A DNA stretch of 64,000 nt from Corynebacterium sp. BD556 (GTDB lineage: Bacteria > Actinomycetota > Actinomycetes > Mycobacteriales > Mycobacteriaceae): the NCBI RefSeq assembly GCF_038452275.1, contig NZ_CP141643.1:1488001-1552000 (forward strand), read 5' to 3'. A program made the translations under genes and the position numbers. The notes beneath the pieces were generated by a model. It was not told where the DNA came from. It saw nothing but the letters and a program-made list of their open reading frames with translations, and searched no databases. This document shows positions 27,009 through 36,682 of this stretch, piece after piece (position 1 is the first letter of the stretch; the number at the start of each line of letters is the position of its first letter).

Positions 27009-27035
27009 TTAGCACTCTCGGCCCCCGAGTGCAAC
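27009..27035. promoter_or_regulatory. CIRCE operator 2 (HrcA site)
   Basis: TTAGCACTC, nine bases, GAGTGCAAC: the left arm is perfect and the right arm keeps GAGTGC. It begins 46 bp from the start of the first element, so two HrcA dimers could bind close to the promoter. Confidence 0.85.
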
Positions 27036-27228
27036 GAAGCCTCCGAGGACTCACTTCCCGCCGAACCAGCCCACCACCGCCCACCAACGAAGCCACGGCG
27101 ACGAGAAGCCAGGTAGCACAGCCTTCTCACCTCAGCGCCCAAGCCTGCCAACGGTCATTTTCGCTGCACGAGGCACCACCCCACCAGGCGCCAACGGCCC
27201 GCCTGAACCCGGTGGTACGTTCGACTTC

Positions 27229-28593
27229 ATGACTGCACAAGACACCGCAACGACCCCTCACACCCTAAAACCCCAGCGCGACCGCATTTTCGCGGACCTG
27301 TCGGCCCTCGTGTCCTTCAACTCGCCGCACTCAACGCCGCAGCTTGCCGACGAGCACGAGGCTGCCTGCGCCTGGACCGTTGCCGCCCTGGAAAAACTGG
27401 GCCTGTCTGTGACCCGCCACCCGACCGTGGACGATGCCGACACCATCATCGCCACTAAGGCGCCGGTCGGTGATGCCCCCACTGTGCTTCTCTACTCCCA
27501 CTACGACGTCGTACCCGCCGGCGACCACACCGCCTGGACCAGTGACCCCTTCACCCTGACTGAACGCAACGGCCGCTGGTACGGCCGCGGCGCCGCCGAC
27601 TGCAAGGGCAACCTGGCCATGCACCTGGAGGCGCTACGCCTGCTGGAAGAAAACGGCGGCACCGACCTGGGGTTAAAAGTTGTGGTGGAAGGTTCAGAAG
27701 AACTCGGCGGGCTCGACGGCCTGGTCCGACTCATTGAGGCTGAACCGGAGCTGTTTAGCGCCGACGCCATCTTGATCGCTGACTCCGGCAACGTCGCCGT
27801 GGGTGTTCCCACTTTGACCACCTCCCTGCGCGGCGGTGCCCAAATCAAAGTCACCGTGGAAACCCTCAAGGGCGCGATCCACTCCGGTGGCTTTGGTGGC
27901 GCCGCCCCAGACGCCGCTCACGCCCTGGTGCGCATCGCCGATTCGCTTTTCGACGAGCACGGCCGCACCTGTATCGAAGGAGTCAACGCCCAGCACAAAT
28001 GGGAGGGCGATGCCTACTCCCGCGAGGACTTCCGCGAGGACGCCGGAGTGCTCGCCGGTGTGCAACTGCTCGGCACCGTCGACGACGAACCCGCCGACAT
28101 GGTCTGGGCACGCCCCGCCGTAACCATGATCGGTTTCACCTCCACCCCAGTTGCCGAGGCCGTCAACGCCGTCAACCCTCGCGCTGAAGCCCAGTTCAAT
28201 TTGCGTGTGCCTGCCGGCATGGACGCCGCGGACGTCGCCCAGAAAATGAAGGAACACATCCTTGCCCACACCCCGTGGGGTGCAAAAGTCGACGTCGAGC
28301 TCGCCGCTATCAACCAGCCCTTCTCCACCGACCCGGAAGGCCCGGCCACCAAAATGCTCGGCGAGTGCCTCACCGAAGCCTACGGCGCTGAAGAACTTGC
28401 CGTGGTCGGATCCGGCGGCTCCATCCCGCTGACCAGTGCCCTGCAGGAGACATTCCCGCACGCCGAGATCGCACTGTTTGGCGTGGAGGAGCCGCAATGC
28501 GGCATCCACGGCGTCGACGAGTCGGTCGACCCGACCGAAATCGAGCGTATCGCGGTGGCAGAAACCCTATTCCTACAGCGCTACGGCAACTAA
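27229..28593 (+). CDS. M20 family zinc dipeptidase
   Basis: 454 residues. Metal ligands fit LLYSHYDVVPAGDH (His, Asp), GRGAADCKGNLAMH (bridging Asp), EGSEELGG (catalytic Glu and ligand), LIADSGN (Asp) and CGIHGVDESVD (His). The dimerisation domain, starting near SLRGGAQIKVTVE, is present. It should cleave dipeptides or related N-acyl amino acids in the cytoplasm. No signal peptide. It is monocistronic. Confidence 0.92.
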   Translation: MTAQDTATTPHTLKPQRDRIFADLSALVSFNSPHSTPQLADEHEAACAWTVAALEKLGLSVTRHPTVDDADTIIATKAPVGDAPTVLLYSHYDVVPAGDHTAWTSDPFTLTERNGRWYGRGAADCKGNLAMHLEALRLLEENGGTDLGLKVVVEGSEELGGLDGLVRLIEAEPELFSADAILIADSGNVAVGVPTLTTSLRGGAQIKVTVETLKGAIHSGGFGGAAPDAAHALVRIADSLFDEHGRTCIEGVNAQHKWEGDAYSREDFREDAGVLAGVQLLGTVDDEPADMVWARPAVTMIGFTSTPVAEAVNAVNPRAEAQFNLRVPAGMDAADVAQKMKEHILAHTPWGAKVDVELAAINQPFSTDPEGPATKMLGECLTEAYGAEELAVVGSGGSIPLTSALQETFPHAEIALFGVEEPQCGIHGVDESVDPTEIERIAVAETLFLQRYGN

Positions 28594-28759
28594 GACGGCG
28601 GGTGAGGCGTCGACAAGCCAAACGGCATCTGTAAAGTAACAGCGTGATGGTCGCGCCACGGCATGACGCGCCTTTGAGCTGATGCGGTGTGTCCCCCCTC
28701 CCATGGGACTTCAGTGACGTGCAGGCCGTAAACCCACGAGCACAAGGAGGGCCCGCAAC

Positions 28760-31700
28760 GTGTTAACACTATTGGCAGCGCTAATCGCCGCAACCGCCGC
28801 CGCCCCTTTCCTCATCCGCCTGCTCGGGCGAGTCGCCTTTGCACTGCTCGCCACCGTGCCCCTCGCCGGTTTCGCCTGGATGGCCGGGCTGTTTTATAAG
28901 GGGGTGTTCCGCGGCGGCGGCGAAATCTACGCCTCCTACGCCTGGATGCCCAGCGCCCACCTCAACTTAGAGTTCCGGCTCGACGCGCTGGCGGGGCTAT
29001 TTAGCCTCATCATCTTAGGTGTCGGCGCCTTGGTTCTGCTCTACTGCTGGGGCTACTTCGATTCCAACCCGAGGCGTCTGGCCATTTTCGGCGCGCAGCT
29101 AACCGCCTTCACCATGGTCATGTACGGGCTTGTCCTGTCGGACAACTTCCTGCTCATGTACGTGTTCTGGGAACTAACCTCAGTCCTGTCCCAAATGCTG
29201 GTCGCCTACTATGGCGAACGCGCCTCCGCGCGACGCTCCGCCACACAAGCACTCATGGTCACCACCTTCGGCGGTCTGAGCATGCTTGTCGGCATCATCC
29301 TGCTTGGCCGCCAAACCGGCATCTGGCGGCTGTCCGAGATCCCCCAATTTGCCGACATCGCCGCCACCCCCGCTATCTCCACAGCCATCGTGCTCATCAT
29401 GCTCGGCGCCCTGTCCAAGTCTGCCCAAGCACCGTTGCACTTCTGGCTGCCCGGCGCGATGGCCGCCCCCACCCCAGTCTCGGCCTACCTGCACGCCGCC
29501 GCCATGGTCAAAGCCGGCATCTACCTAGTCGCCCGCCTCGCACCCGATATGGCGGAGGTAAGCACCTGGCACATCCTGGTCATCTCCACCGGGATTTTCA
29601 CCATGCTGCTCGGCGGTTGGATGGCCCTGAAACAACACGACCTCAAGCTCATCTTGGCCTACGGCACAGTGTCCCAACTTGGTTTCATAACCGCAGTCAT
29701 GGGAGTCGGCTCCCGCGAAGCAACCATGGCGGGGCTCGCTTTGACCTTCGCCCACTCGATGTTTAAGGCGACACTATTTATGATCGTCGGCGCCATCGAC
29801 CACTCCACCGGCACCCGCGACATCCGGGAACTCTCCGGCCTGGGGCGCCGCGAACCCCTTGTTACCCTCCTCGCGGTCGTCTCGGCAGCCTCGATGGCTG
29901 GTTTGCCTCCCCTGTTCGGTTTCGTGGCCAAAGAAACCGCCCTCGACGCCGTCCTCCACGAGGAGCTACTGGTGGGTATGCCCGGCAAGATGATGCTAGT
30001 TGGTTTACTCACAGGCTCCATCCTCACCGTTGCCTATTCTTTGCGCTTCCTGCACGGCGCCTTCGCCACCAAAGGCGAAGGACTAAGTTCTGAGTCGGTG
30101 GACAACATGGACTCCATCGGCCCGACACTGTGGATCTCTCCTTTCATTCTCACCGCTGCCTCCCTCGCGTTCGGTATGTATCCCGCACCGCTGTCAACAG
30201 CTTTCAACGACTACTTGAACGTGCGTTTTTCCGCCGTCGAAGGCGCAGACCTAGCGCTGTGGCACGGCTTTACTTTGCCCCTGCTGCTAACTGCGGTGGT
30301 CGTCGGCTTAGGCTCCATCATGTTCTGGCAGCGCAAAGTGGTGGCCAAGGCCCAATTCGACCCACCGGCCCTCGGCAGCGCCGACGCCGTGTGGGACACT
30401 CTGCTGGCAAGGCTTCGCACCTGGTCTTTGCGCTTGACTGCCTCCACCCAGCGCGGCTCCCTGACTATCAACTTGGGCATGATCTTCTTCGTCCTCATGG
30501 TTGTGCCGCTGGCCAGCCTCGTCCTGGGCCAATCCAATGCGATCCGGATGATCGTGTGGGACAGCCCCATCCAAGGGGTTGTGGTGGCCTTCATGCTTTT
30601 GATGGCCGTGGCCGCCACGCTGCAGCGCAACCGCCTCTCGGCGGTGATCATGGTGGGTCTGACCGGCTACTCCATGGCGCTGATCTTCTCCCTGCACGGC
30701 GCCCCAGATCTGGCTTTGACACAGGTGCTTGTGGAGACAATCTCCATGGTTGTATTCATGCTCGTGCTGCGCAAGATGCCCACCGAGATCGAAGCCCGCG
30801 ACACCGACAACCGCCTGCGCGCGTGGTTGGCCATCGGCACGGGTGTCTCCGTGGTCGTCGTCGCCATGACTGCCATCTCCGCCCGTGTCGACGAGCCTAT
30901 TTCCACCGCTATGCCGGACCTGGCCTACGACATCGGCCATGGCGCTAACACCGTCAATGTGTTGCTCGTTGACCTGCGCGCCATGGACACCCTGGGGGAG
31001 ATCTCCGTTTTGGTCATCGCCGCCACCGGCGTGGCCAGCCTAATTTTCGGCACTGGCTCCTTCGACCGCCGCTCGCACCGGCCAGTGCTGCTTACCGACA
31101 AACCACGCTGGCACGCCGCCACCGTCGATTCGGAAACAGCACAAAACCGCTCAATCATGGTCGACGTGTCCACCCGGCTGCTCTTTCCGGCGATGCTGCT
31201 GTTGTCGCTGTACTTCTTCTTCAGCGGCCACAACGCTCCGGGTGGCGGCTTCGCCGGCGGGCTCGTCGCTGGGCTGGCACTGGCCTTGCGCTACCTGGCT
31301 GGCGGTCGCCGCGAAATTGAGGCGGCTTTGCCGATCGACCCGGCGAAGCTGCTTGGCAGTGGCCTCATCCTCTCCGCAGTGGTGGCGCTAACCCCCATGC
31401 TTTGGGGCTACCCGCCGCTGACCACTGGTTTCATCGAACCTGTCCTGCCGCTCATCGGCACGGTGGCGGTGACCTCGGCGTTGGCTTTCGACGCCGGCGT
31501 TTACCTCATCGTGGTGGGCCTGACCATGCATATTCTTACCTCTATGGGTGCCCACCTCGACCACGAGGAGGAAACCCGCAAGGAACGCGCCCGGCAGCGC
31601 GCCCTCCAACTGCAGAAGAAAAACCGCTTGCGCCGCGAAGAACAAACGCGGCGCCGCCACGAGCGTGCGGCCCGGCGCGAAGCTGCCGCCCGCTCAGGCT

Positions 31701-31888
31701 CCGCCGCGGTCAGCGCCATCTCGACGCATGTACCGCGGGGGCCCGGCGCCGGGCCGGGTTCGAGTGCCGGGCCGGGTTCGAGCGCCGGACCGGGTTCCAG
31801 TGCCGGACCGGGTTCGAGCGCCGGATCGGGTTCGAGCGCCGGACCGGGAGCAGGTGGGGCGTCGACAAGCGAAAGGAGCGGAAGGTAA
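28760..31888 (+). CDS. mrpA: Na+/H+ antiporter subunit MrpA with fused MrpB domain
   Basis: 1042 residues, GTG start after AAGGAGG. The N-terminal part is a complex I NuoL-like proton channel (YVFWELTSVLSQMLVAYYGE; LHFWLPGAMAAPTPVSAYLH; GTVSQLGFITAVMGVG). The C-terminal half includes an MnhB domain (FFSGHNAPGGGFAGGLVAG; LTMHILTSMGAHLDHEEET), so no separate mrpB exists. A charged coiled-coil-like tail and a Pro-Gly-Ser-Ser-Ala-Gly repeat close the protein. The complex exports Na+ in exchange for protons, aiding pH and salt tolerance. First gene of a six-gene operon. Confidence 0.95.
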   Translation: MLTLLAALIAATAAAPFLIRLLGRVAFALLATVPLAGFAWMAGLFYKGVFRGGGEIYASYAWMPSAHLNLEFRLDALAGLFSLIILGVGALVLLYCWGYFDSNPRRLAIFGAQLTAFTMVMYGLVLSDNFLLMYVFWELTSVLSQMLVAYYGERASARRSATQALMVTTFGGLSMLVGIILLGRQTGIWRLSEIPQFADIAATPAISTAIVLIMLGALSKSAQAPLHFWLPGAMAAPTPVSAYLHAAAMVKAGIYLVARLAPDMAEVSTWHILVISTGIFTMLLGGWMALKQHDLKLILAYGTVSQLGFITAVMGVGSREATMAGLALTFAHSMFKATLFMIVGAIDHSTGTRDIRELSGLGRREPLVTLLAVVSAASMAGLPPLFGFVAKETALDAVLHEELLVGMPGKMMLVGLLTGSILTVAYSLRFLHGAFATKGEGLSSESVDNMDSIGPTLWISPFILTAASLAFGMYPAPLSTAFNDYLNVRFSAVEGADLALWHGFTLPLLLTAVVVGLGSIMFWQRKVVAKAQFDPPALGSADAVWDTLLARLRTWSLRLTASTQRGSLTINLGMIFFVLMVVPLASLVLGQSNAIRMIVWDSPIQGVVVAFMLLMAVAATLQRNRLSAVIMVGLTGYSMALIFSLHGAPDLALTQVLVETISMVVFMLVLRKMPTEIEARDTDNRLRAWLAIGTGVSVVVVAMTAISARVDEPISTAMPDLAYDIGHGANTVNVLLVDLRAMDTLGEISVLVIAATGVASLIFGTGSFDRRSHRPVLLTDKPRWHAATVDSETAQNRSIMVDVSTRLLFPAMLLLSLYFFFSGHNAPGGGFAGGLVAGLALALRYLAGGRREIEAALPIDPAKLLGSGLILSAVVALTPMLWGYPPLTTGFIEPVLPLIGTVAVTSALAFDAGVYLIVVGLTMHILTSMGAHLDHEEETRKERARQRALQLQKKNRLRREEQTRRRHERAARREAAARSGSAAVSAISTHVPRGPGAGPGSSAGPGSSAGPGSSAGPGSSAGSGSSAGPGAGGASTSERSGR
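31750..31850 (+). repeat. 18-bp tandem repeat coding PGSSAG in the mrpA tail
   Basis: About five copies of an 18-nt unit encode PGSSAG (one GSGSSAG variant) just before the mrpA stop. The unit is a multiple of three, so copy-number change keeps the frame. The opposite strand reads a similar Pro-rich repeat, which is a shadow. Confidence 0.9.
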
Positions 31889-32377
31889 ATGGAGGCCAAC
31901 CTCTTTTTGCTCATCGGCTCGGGCGTGCTCATCGCCGCGGGTGTCTACCTTGTGCTCGACCGGGTGATGATGCGCATGATCCTCGGGCTGATGCTCATGG
32001 GCAACGGCGCCAACCTGCTCATCCTGCAGGCCGGCGGGCAAGCCGGCTCACCGCCGGTGCGGGGGCGCGAAAGCGTGCTGTACGGCGAGAAAATCGCTGA
32101 CCCGCTCGCCCAAGGAATGATCCTGACCGCCATCGTGATCTCCATGGCAATGGTCGCGTTCATGCTGGCCTTGGCCTACCGGCAGTACCGTTACCGCACC
32201 GCCGACGTCATCGACCTCGACCAAGAAGACAAGGCCATCGCGGCGCGCCCTACCACCCCGTCGGCCGCGCCCGACCACGACGCATCCGACGACCTGCAAA
32301 CCGGGCGCACCAACTCTGCCAGCGACGATTTCGGGTCCCGCAGCTTCGAGGACCCCCAAGAAGGAGGCCAAGGGTGA
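31889..32377 (+). CDS. mrpC: Na+/H+ antiporter subunit MrpC
   Basis: 162 residues, NuoK-like with three membrane helices: LFLLIGSGVLIAAGVYLVLD, MILGLMLMGNGANLLILQAGG and MILTAIVISMAMVAFMLALAY. QGMILTAIVI is typical of the family. The hydrophilic C-terminal tail of about 50 residues is longer than in many MrpC. Its ATG abuts the mrpA stop and its end overlaps mrpD. Confidence 0.93.
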   Translation: MEANLFLLIGSGVLIAAGVYLVLDRVMMRMILGLMLMGNGANLLILQAGGQAGSPPVRGRESVLYGEKIADPLAQGMILTAIVISMAMVAFMLALAYRQYRYRTADVIDLDQEDKAIAARPTTPSAAPDHDASDDLQTGRTNSASDDFGSRSFEDPQEGGQG

Positions 32378-34107
32378 CTGACACGATCTCCACCATGTTC
32401 TCCGCATGGGCCGCCTGGGCGCTGCCGCACGCCCACAACCTCATCCCGATGACGGTGCTTTTGCCCGCAATCGCCGCGGCTTTCATCCTCGTGACCGGCA
32501 AACGCTTGCAACTGCAACGTGCCGTGGCCTTCTTCGCCCTGTTGGCGATGGCAGCGATGTCGGCCACCCTGCTGCTCGTTGCTGATATTTACGGTATCCA
32601 AACAGTCCAGATGGGTGGTTGGGACGCACCCATCGGCATCACACTGGTCGCCGACCGTCTATCTACGGTCATGTTGCTAGTGTCATCCATCGTGTTGTTC
32701 GCCGTCATGTGGTTCGGCATTTCGCAGGGGCTTCGCGACGGCGACGACGATGATCCCGTTGCCGTTTTCCTGCCCACCTACATGCTGCTGTCCATGGGGG
32801 TCAACCTCGCCTTTCTTGCCGGTGACCTGTTTAACCTCTACGTCGGCTTTGAAATTTTCCTGGTGGCGTCTTATATCCTGCTCACCTTGGGTGCTTCCCC
32901 GGCGCGGGTGCGCTCCGGTATTTCCTACGTGATGGTTTCCATGGCTTCCTCCTTGGTGTTTCTTTTCGCTTTGGCCACTGTGTATGCCTCTGTGGGCACG
33001 GTCAACATGGCTCAGGCAGGCATGCGCATGGAGTCGATCCCGGAGGGCACACGCTCGGCGATCTTCGCCACGTTGCTTGTCGCTTTTGGCATCAAAGCTG
33101 CGGTCTTTCCTCTCGACGCCTGGCTTCCCGACTCCTACCCCACCGCCGCCTCCCTTGTCACTGCCGTCTTCGCCGGCCTTTTGACCAAGGTAGGCATTTA
33201 TTCCATCATCCGGATGCGCTCGACCGTGTTTACCGATGGCTCCCTCGACACCATGCTGATGTGGGTGGCTCTTGCCACCATGATCGTGGGTATCATGGGT
33301 GCCCTTGCCCAAAATGACATCAAACGCCTGCTGTCTTTTACCCTGGTCAGCCATATTGGGTATATGCTTTTCGGCGTCGCCCTCGGCACTGTCCAAGGGC
33401 TTTCCGGCGCGATCTTTTATGCCGTACACCACGTTTTGGTGCAGACATCTCTGTTTTTGGTCGTGGGCCTGATTGAGCGTCAGGTGGGTACTTCCCAGTT
33501 GCGCCGTCTTGGCTCTTTGCTCTACACCGCCCCCTTGATCGCGCTGCTTTACATGATTCCCGCGCTGAACCTCGGTGGTATCCCGCCGTTTTCCGGCTTC
33601 CTCGGCAAAATTATGCTCATTGAGGCTGGCGCCAATGAAGGTTCGTGGTTGTCGTGGGTGCTCATCGCCGGCGCGGTCGTGACTTCGCTGCTCACCTTGT
33701 ACGTGATGGTGATTGTGTGGTCGAAGGGCTTCTTGCGCGACCGCGCCGACGCCCCCGAAGGCGATGTGGTCATCGCGCGCCCTTCGGCCCTGTCCGATGT
33801 TAAAGAAACGGTTTCCGCCGAGGAACGCGGCGACGTCGGACGGATGCCTTTCGGCATGTTTGCCTCCACCGCCACGCTAGTTGCCGCCTCGCTCGCCATT
33901 ACGGTGCTCGCAGGCCCCATGGCCGCGGTGACAGACCGCGCCGCGGACTCCACCAGCGACCGTTCCATCTACAGAAAAGCCGTGCTTGGCGACGCCCCCC
34001 AAGACCCTCCGACCCGACGACTTGACCGCCCCGCCCCACACGCCGGCGCTAACTCCCGCGACGCCATCGCCAACCGCACCGAACGCACTGAAGGAGGTGC
34101 GCGCTAG
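32374..34107 (+). CDS. mrpD: Na+/H+ antiporter subunit MrpD
   Basis: 577 residues, NuoM/N-like channel with about 14 membrane helices. FNLYVGFEIFLVASYILLTL carries the conserved membrane Glu, FGIKAAVFPLDAWLPDSYPT the conserved Lys, and FTLVSHIGYMLFGVALG a half-channel helix. The GTG start overlaps the mrpC stop. A hydrophilic C-terminal tail of about 50 residues ends the protein. Confidence 0.94.
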   Translation: MTDTISTMFSAWAAWALPHAHNLIPMTVLLPAIAAAFILVTGKRLQLQRAVAFFALLAMAAMSATLLLVADIYGIQTVQMGGWDAPIGITLVADRLSTVMLLVSSIVLFAVMWFGISQGLRDGDDDDPVAVFLPTYMLLSMGVNLAFLAGDLFNLYVGFEIFLVASYILLTLGASPARVRSGISYVMVSMASSLVFLFALATVYASVGTVNMAQAGMRMESIPEGTRSAIFATLLVAFGIKAAVFPLDAWLPDSYPTAASLVTAVFAGLLTKVGIYSIIRMRSTVFTDGSLDTMLMWVALATMIVGIMGALAQNDIKRLLSFTLVSHIGYMLFGVALGTVQGLSGAIFYAVHHVLVQTSLFLVVGLIERQVGTSQLRRLGSLLYTAPLIALLYMIPALNLGGIPPFSGFLGKIMLIEAGANEGSWLSWVLIAGAVVTSLLTLYVMVIVWSKGFLRDRADAPEGDVVIARPSALSDVKETVSAEERGDVGRMPFGMFASTATLVAASLAITVLAGPMAAVTDRAADSTSDRSIYRKAVLGDAPQDPPTRRLDRPAPHAGANSRDAIANRTERTEGGAR

Positions 34108-34109
34108 TC

Positions 34110-34619
34110 ATGCAAGGCCTCATCAACCGCCTCCACCCCTGGTTCGTTTTCTGGTTGACCTGCATGTGGATCCTCCTCCAAGGAGAACTCACCTGGGGAA
34201 ACCTCATCGCGGGTCTTCTTTTGTCCACCGCAGTTGTTGTTGTTTTGCCTCTGCCCCGACTGCCGATTGGCGACACTAAAATTCACTACCCGCGCCTGGT
34301 GTTGTTCATTTTGTGCTGGCTCGGCGACCTCATCCTCGCCTCCATCAAAGTCTCCTGGCTCGCGTTGCGGCCCGCTGACCCGCCGCGCAACGCCATTTTG
34401 CGTGTCCCCATGCGCGTGGCTAACGAGTTTGTCCTCTACCTGGCGACCTGCGCCTACAATTTGCAGCCGGGTGGTTCGGTCTCCGACATCGACATCGCCA
34501 ACCGCGAATGGACGATCCACGTCCTCGACGCGGATACTGAAGAAGACATAGAACGCGAAATTGACAACGTGCGCAGACTGGAGCGCCAAATGATCGACAT
34601 TTTTGAAAGCAGGAGGTAG
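34110..34619 (+). CDS. mrpE: Na+/H+ antiporter subunit MrpE
   Basis: 169 residues. N-terminal membrane helices (WFVFWLTCMWILLQ; LIAGLLLSTAVVVVLP), then VLFILCWLGDLILASIKVSW, and a soluble C-terminus with TIHVLDADTEEDIERE, typical of MnhE. It begins 2 nt after mrpD with AAGGAGG upstream. Confidence 0.93.
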   Translation: MQGLINRLHPWFVFWLTCMWILLQGELTWGNLIAGLLLSTAVVVVLPLPRLPIGDTKIHYPRLVLFILCWLGDLILASIKVSWLALRPADPPRNAILRVPMRVANEFVLYLATCAYNLQPGGSVSDIDIANREWTIHVLDADTEEDIEREIDNVRRLERQMIDIFESRR

Positions 34620-34626
34620 CTCCACC

Positions 34627-34905
34627 GTGGACCCGAACCTCTACACATTCTTTCTCACCATTGCCGCCATCTTTATCATCGTCGGGTTTTTCATCCTGAG
34701 CTGGCGGATCATCGTCGGCCCCGACTCCATGGACCGTGTCCTTGGCAATGATGCCCTCACCGCTTCCCTCCAATGCGCCCTCGCTCTCTATATCGCTTGG
34801 ACTCTTGACACGACCGCCGTTTACATGATGATGGTCATTGCCCTTTTGGGCTTCATCTCATCTCTTGCTATCGCCCGCTTCCGCAGAAGGGATGGTTCCT
34901 TGTGA
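34627..34905 (+). CDS. mrpF: Na+/H+ antiporter subunit MrpF
   Basis: 92 residues from the GTG at 34627, with AGGAGG 10 nt upstream; a longer in-frame start would overlap mrpE. Three helices; IVGPDSMDRVLGNDALTA is the MnhF signature. The stop overlaps the mrpG start (GTGA). Confidence 0.92.
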   Translation: MDPNLYTFFLTIAAIFIIVGFFILSWRIIVGPDSMDRVLGNDALTASLQCALALYIAWTLDTTAVYMMMVIALLGFISSLAIARFRRRDGSL

Positions 34906-35291
34906 ACTTCCACCTCATCGCAGACATCGTCTCGTTGGTTTTCATCCTGCCCGGGGCTTTCATGGTCTTTTCCGCCGCTGTCGGATCAGTGCGCTTTAAA
35001 TCCACCATGGCGCGGGTGCATGCCATCACCAAACCCCAAACCACTGGTTTGGTGCTCATGGTGATAGGAACGCTCATCCGGGTTGTTTTCCACCCCGAGT
35101 TCGGCGTCCATGAACGCGGCGACGTCGGAGTTCTTGTCCTGTTGGTCATCTTCGCCTTGATGACCAACCCTGTTACCGCACAACGTCTCGGCCGCATCGC
35201 CCGACGCGAAGGGCTCTACGGCGATGACTCAGTCCTGTCCGTCAACCAGCGGCCCAGCCAACTGCAAACGCGGCGCCTCGAACAGGATTAG
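34902..35291 (+). CDS. mrpG: Na+/H+ antiporter subunit MrpG
   Basis: 129 residues, GTG start. Three helices; SVRFKSTMARVHAITKPQT is the conserved MnhG loop and VLLVIFALMTNPVTAQRLGR the last helix. Last gene of the mrp operon; its stop faces the ybdK stop one base away, with no hairpin between. Confidence 0.92.
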   Translation: MNFHLIADIVSLVFILPGAFMVFSAAVGSVRFKSTMARVHAITKPQTTGLVLMVIGTLIRVVFHPEFGVHERGDVGVLVLLVIFALMTNPVTAQRLGRIARREGLYGDDSVLSVNQRPSQLQTRRLEQD

Positions 35292-35292
35292 G

Positions 35293-36423
35293 CTACACAG
35301 TCCACTCCACAAGTTCCTGGCACGAGGCATCCACCACCGGTTTCCAGTCACCATTTGCGCTATGGAGCCGGCGCATGCGGCTATACCCCGCTCCACGCTC
35401 CATGATTTCTAACACCAAATTGAGCTCATCCACGCAGCCCATATCTTTGGCAACAGGTTGGAGTACGGCGACTAGCTCCTCAAGCTCCTCCGTTACCCAA
35501 CGCTCGTCTGTCTCCCGCGATGTAATAACCAAAGCCTCAAGCCCATAACGCGCCCCCCGCCATTTGTTTTCTGCCACATGCCACGGTTGTAACGACGGCA
35601 GCTTTTCGCCTGCATCAATCATGCGATCGAAATGCACCACCAGACAATGCGTCAACGCCACGACCGCGGCTAATTCTCGCAAGTTCGACGTCGCATCCGA
35701 AATACGCACCTCAACCGTGCCCCACTTCGCCGCCGGACGAACATCAAAATGCATTGAACCAGTGTGATTAATCACCCCCGACGTGCGCTGATCAACCATA
35801 AACTGCACCCACTCATCCCACGAACCGAATTGGTATGGCATCCCCGCTGTGGGCAACTGCTGGTACAACATCGTCCGGTTCGACGCATATCCCGTATCTA
35901 AGCCGTCCCACCCCGGACTTGACGCCGAGACAGCCAACAAATGCGGATACTTCGTCATCACCGCATTAATAATCGGCCACACCCGATCCTCATGCCGAAC
36001 CCCGACATGACAGTGTATCCCCCACAGCAACATCTGCCGGCCCCAATACTGAGTCCGGTTAATGATCTCCTGATACGTAAACTTCGGGCTTAACGGCTGC
36101 TCACGGAAATCTGAAAACGGGTGTCCACCACCCGCCCACAATCTCAACCCTTCGCCTTCCGCAACGACGCGCACTTTGTCCAGCGAATCTTGCAAATACC
36201 TCACCGCTTCGCGAGTGTTTTCGCACACCGGTGTGACCAACTCCACGGTGTTTTGCAAAAACTCCTTCTCCAACGAAACGCCAGGAAAACGCCTCCCCAC
36301 CTCATCGATGACCTCCGCGGCACGCGGCACGAGGTCACGTGTCGTCGGGTCAACAAGGCAAATCTCCCATTCCACGCCCAACGTGGGCTTCGGGGAGCGG
36401 GCGAAGTCGCGGAACGGATCCAT
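35293..36423 (-). CDS. ybdK: carboxylate-amine ligase, YbdK/GCS2 family
   Basis: 376 residues. The GCS2 fold is seen in [13 protein letters not shown] (metal Glu), [34 protein letters not shown] and [13 protein letters not shown]. YbdK has weak glutamate-cysteine ligase activity in E. coli; corynebacteria do not use glutathione as main thiol, so the true substrate is uncertain. It sits at the position of mycobacterial Rv0433 relative to the LytR_C, DUF3263 and def genes. Confidence 0.9.
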   Translation of the reverse strand: MDPFRDFARSPKPTLGVEWEICLVDPTTRDLVPRAAEVIDEVGRRFPGVSLEKEFLQNTVELVTPVCENTREAVRYLQDSLDKVRVVAEGEGLRLWAGGGHPFSDFREQPLSPKFTYQEIINRTQYWGRQMLLWGIHCHVGVRHEDRVWPIINAVMTKYPHLLAVSASSPGWDGLDTGYASNRTMLYQQLPTAGMPYQFGSWDEWVQFMVDQRTSGVINHTGSMHFDVRPAAKWGTVEVRISDATSNLRELAAVVALTHCLVVHFDRMIDAGEKLPSLQPWHVAENKWRGARYGLEALVITSRETDERWVTEELEELVAVLQPVAKDMGCVDELNLVLEIMERGAGYSRMRRLHSANGDWKPVVDASCQELVEWTV

Positions 36424-36466
36424 GCGTGAAAGCTTACCGGCCAGAGCTGCTGATACTGCTTTTAGA

Positions 36467-36505
36467 TTCTTGGGTTAGACGGTTCTTGGGTTAGACGGTT
36501 CTTGG
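36467..36505. repeat. 16-bp tandem repeat (2.4 copies)
   Basis: TTCTTGGGTTAGACGG occurs twice plus a 7-nt partial copy in the gap between ybdK and the LytR_C gene, directly before a second, different repeat. Confidence 0.9.
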
Positions 36506-36510
36506 AGGCC

Positions 36511-36586
36511 GCGCCGGGCAAAGATGCGCCGGGCAAAGATGCGGCGGGTAAAGATGCGGCGGGTAAAGATGCGGCGGGCTAAGCGG
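36511..36586. repeat. 15-bp tandem repeat (about 5 copies)
   Basis: GCGCCGGGCAAAGAT twice, then GCGGCGGGTAAAGAT twice, then a broken fifth copy. In one plus-strand frame it reads APGKD/AAGKD repeated and stops right after, but no credible start or upstream coding sequence exists, so I do not call a gene. Confidence 0.9.
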
Positions 36587-36592
36587 AAAGAA

Positions 36593-36616
36593 GAACTGGG
36601 GTGAAAACCCCAGTTC
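36593..36616 (-). terminator. terminator of the LytR_C gene
   Basis: GAACTGGGG pairs with CCCCAGTTC around a six-base loop; the minus-strand sequence after it is T-rich. It lies 67 nt beyond the LytR_C stop. Confidence 0.8.
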
Positions 36617-36682
36617 GCTCGTTCCCGCAAGGTTTTGCGTTTGGTTCACACGGTGCGTTAGACAACAACCGTGTTGGGTTAC

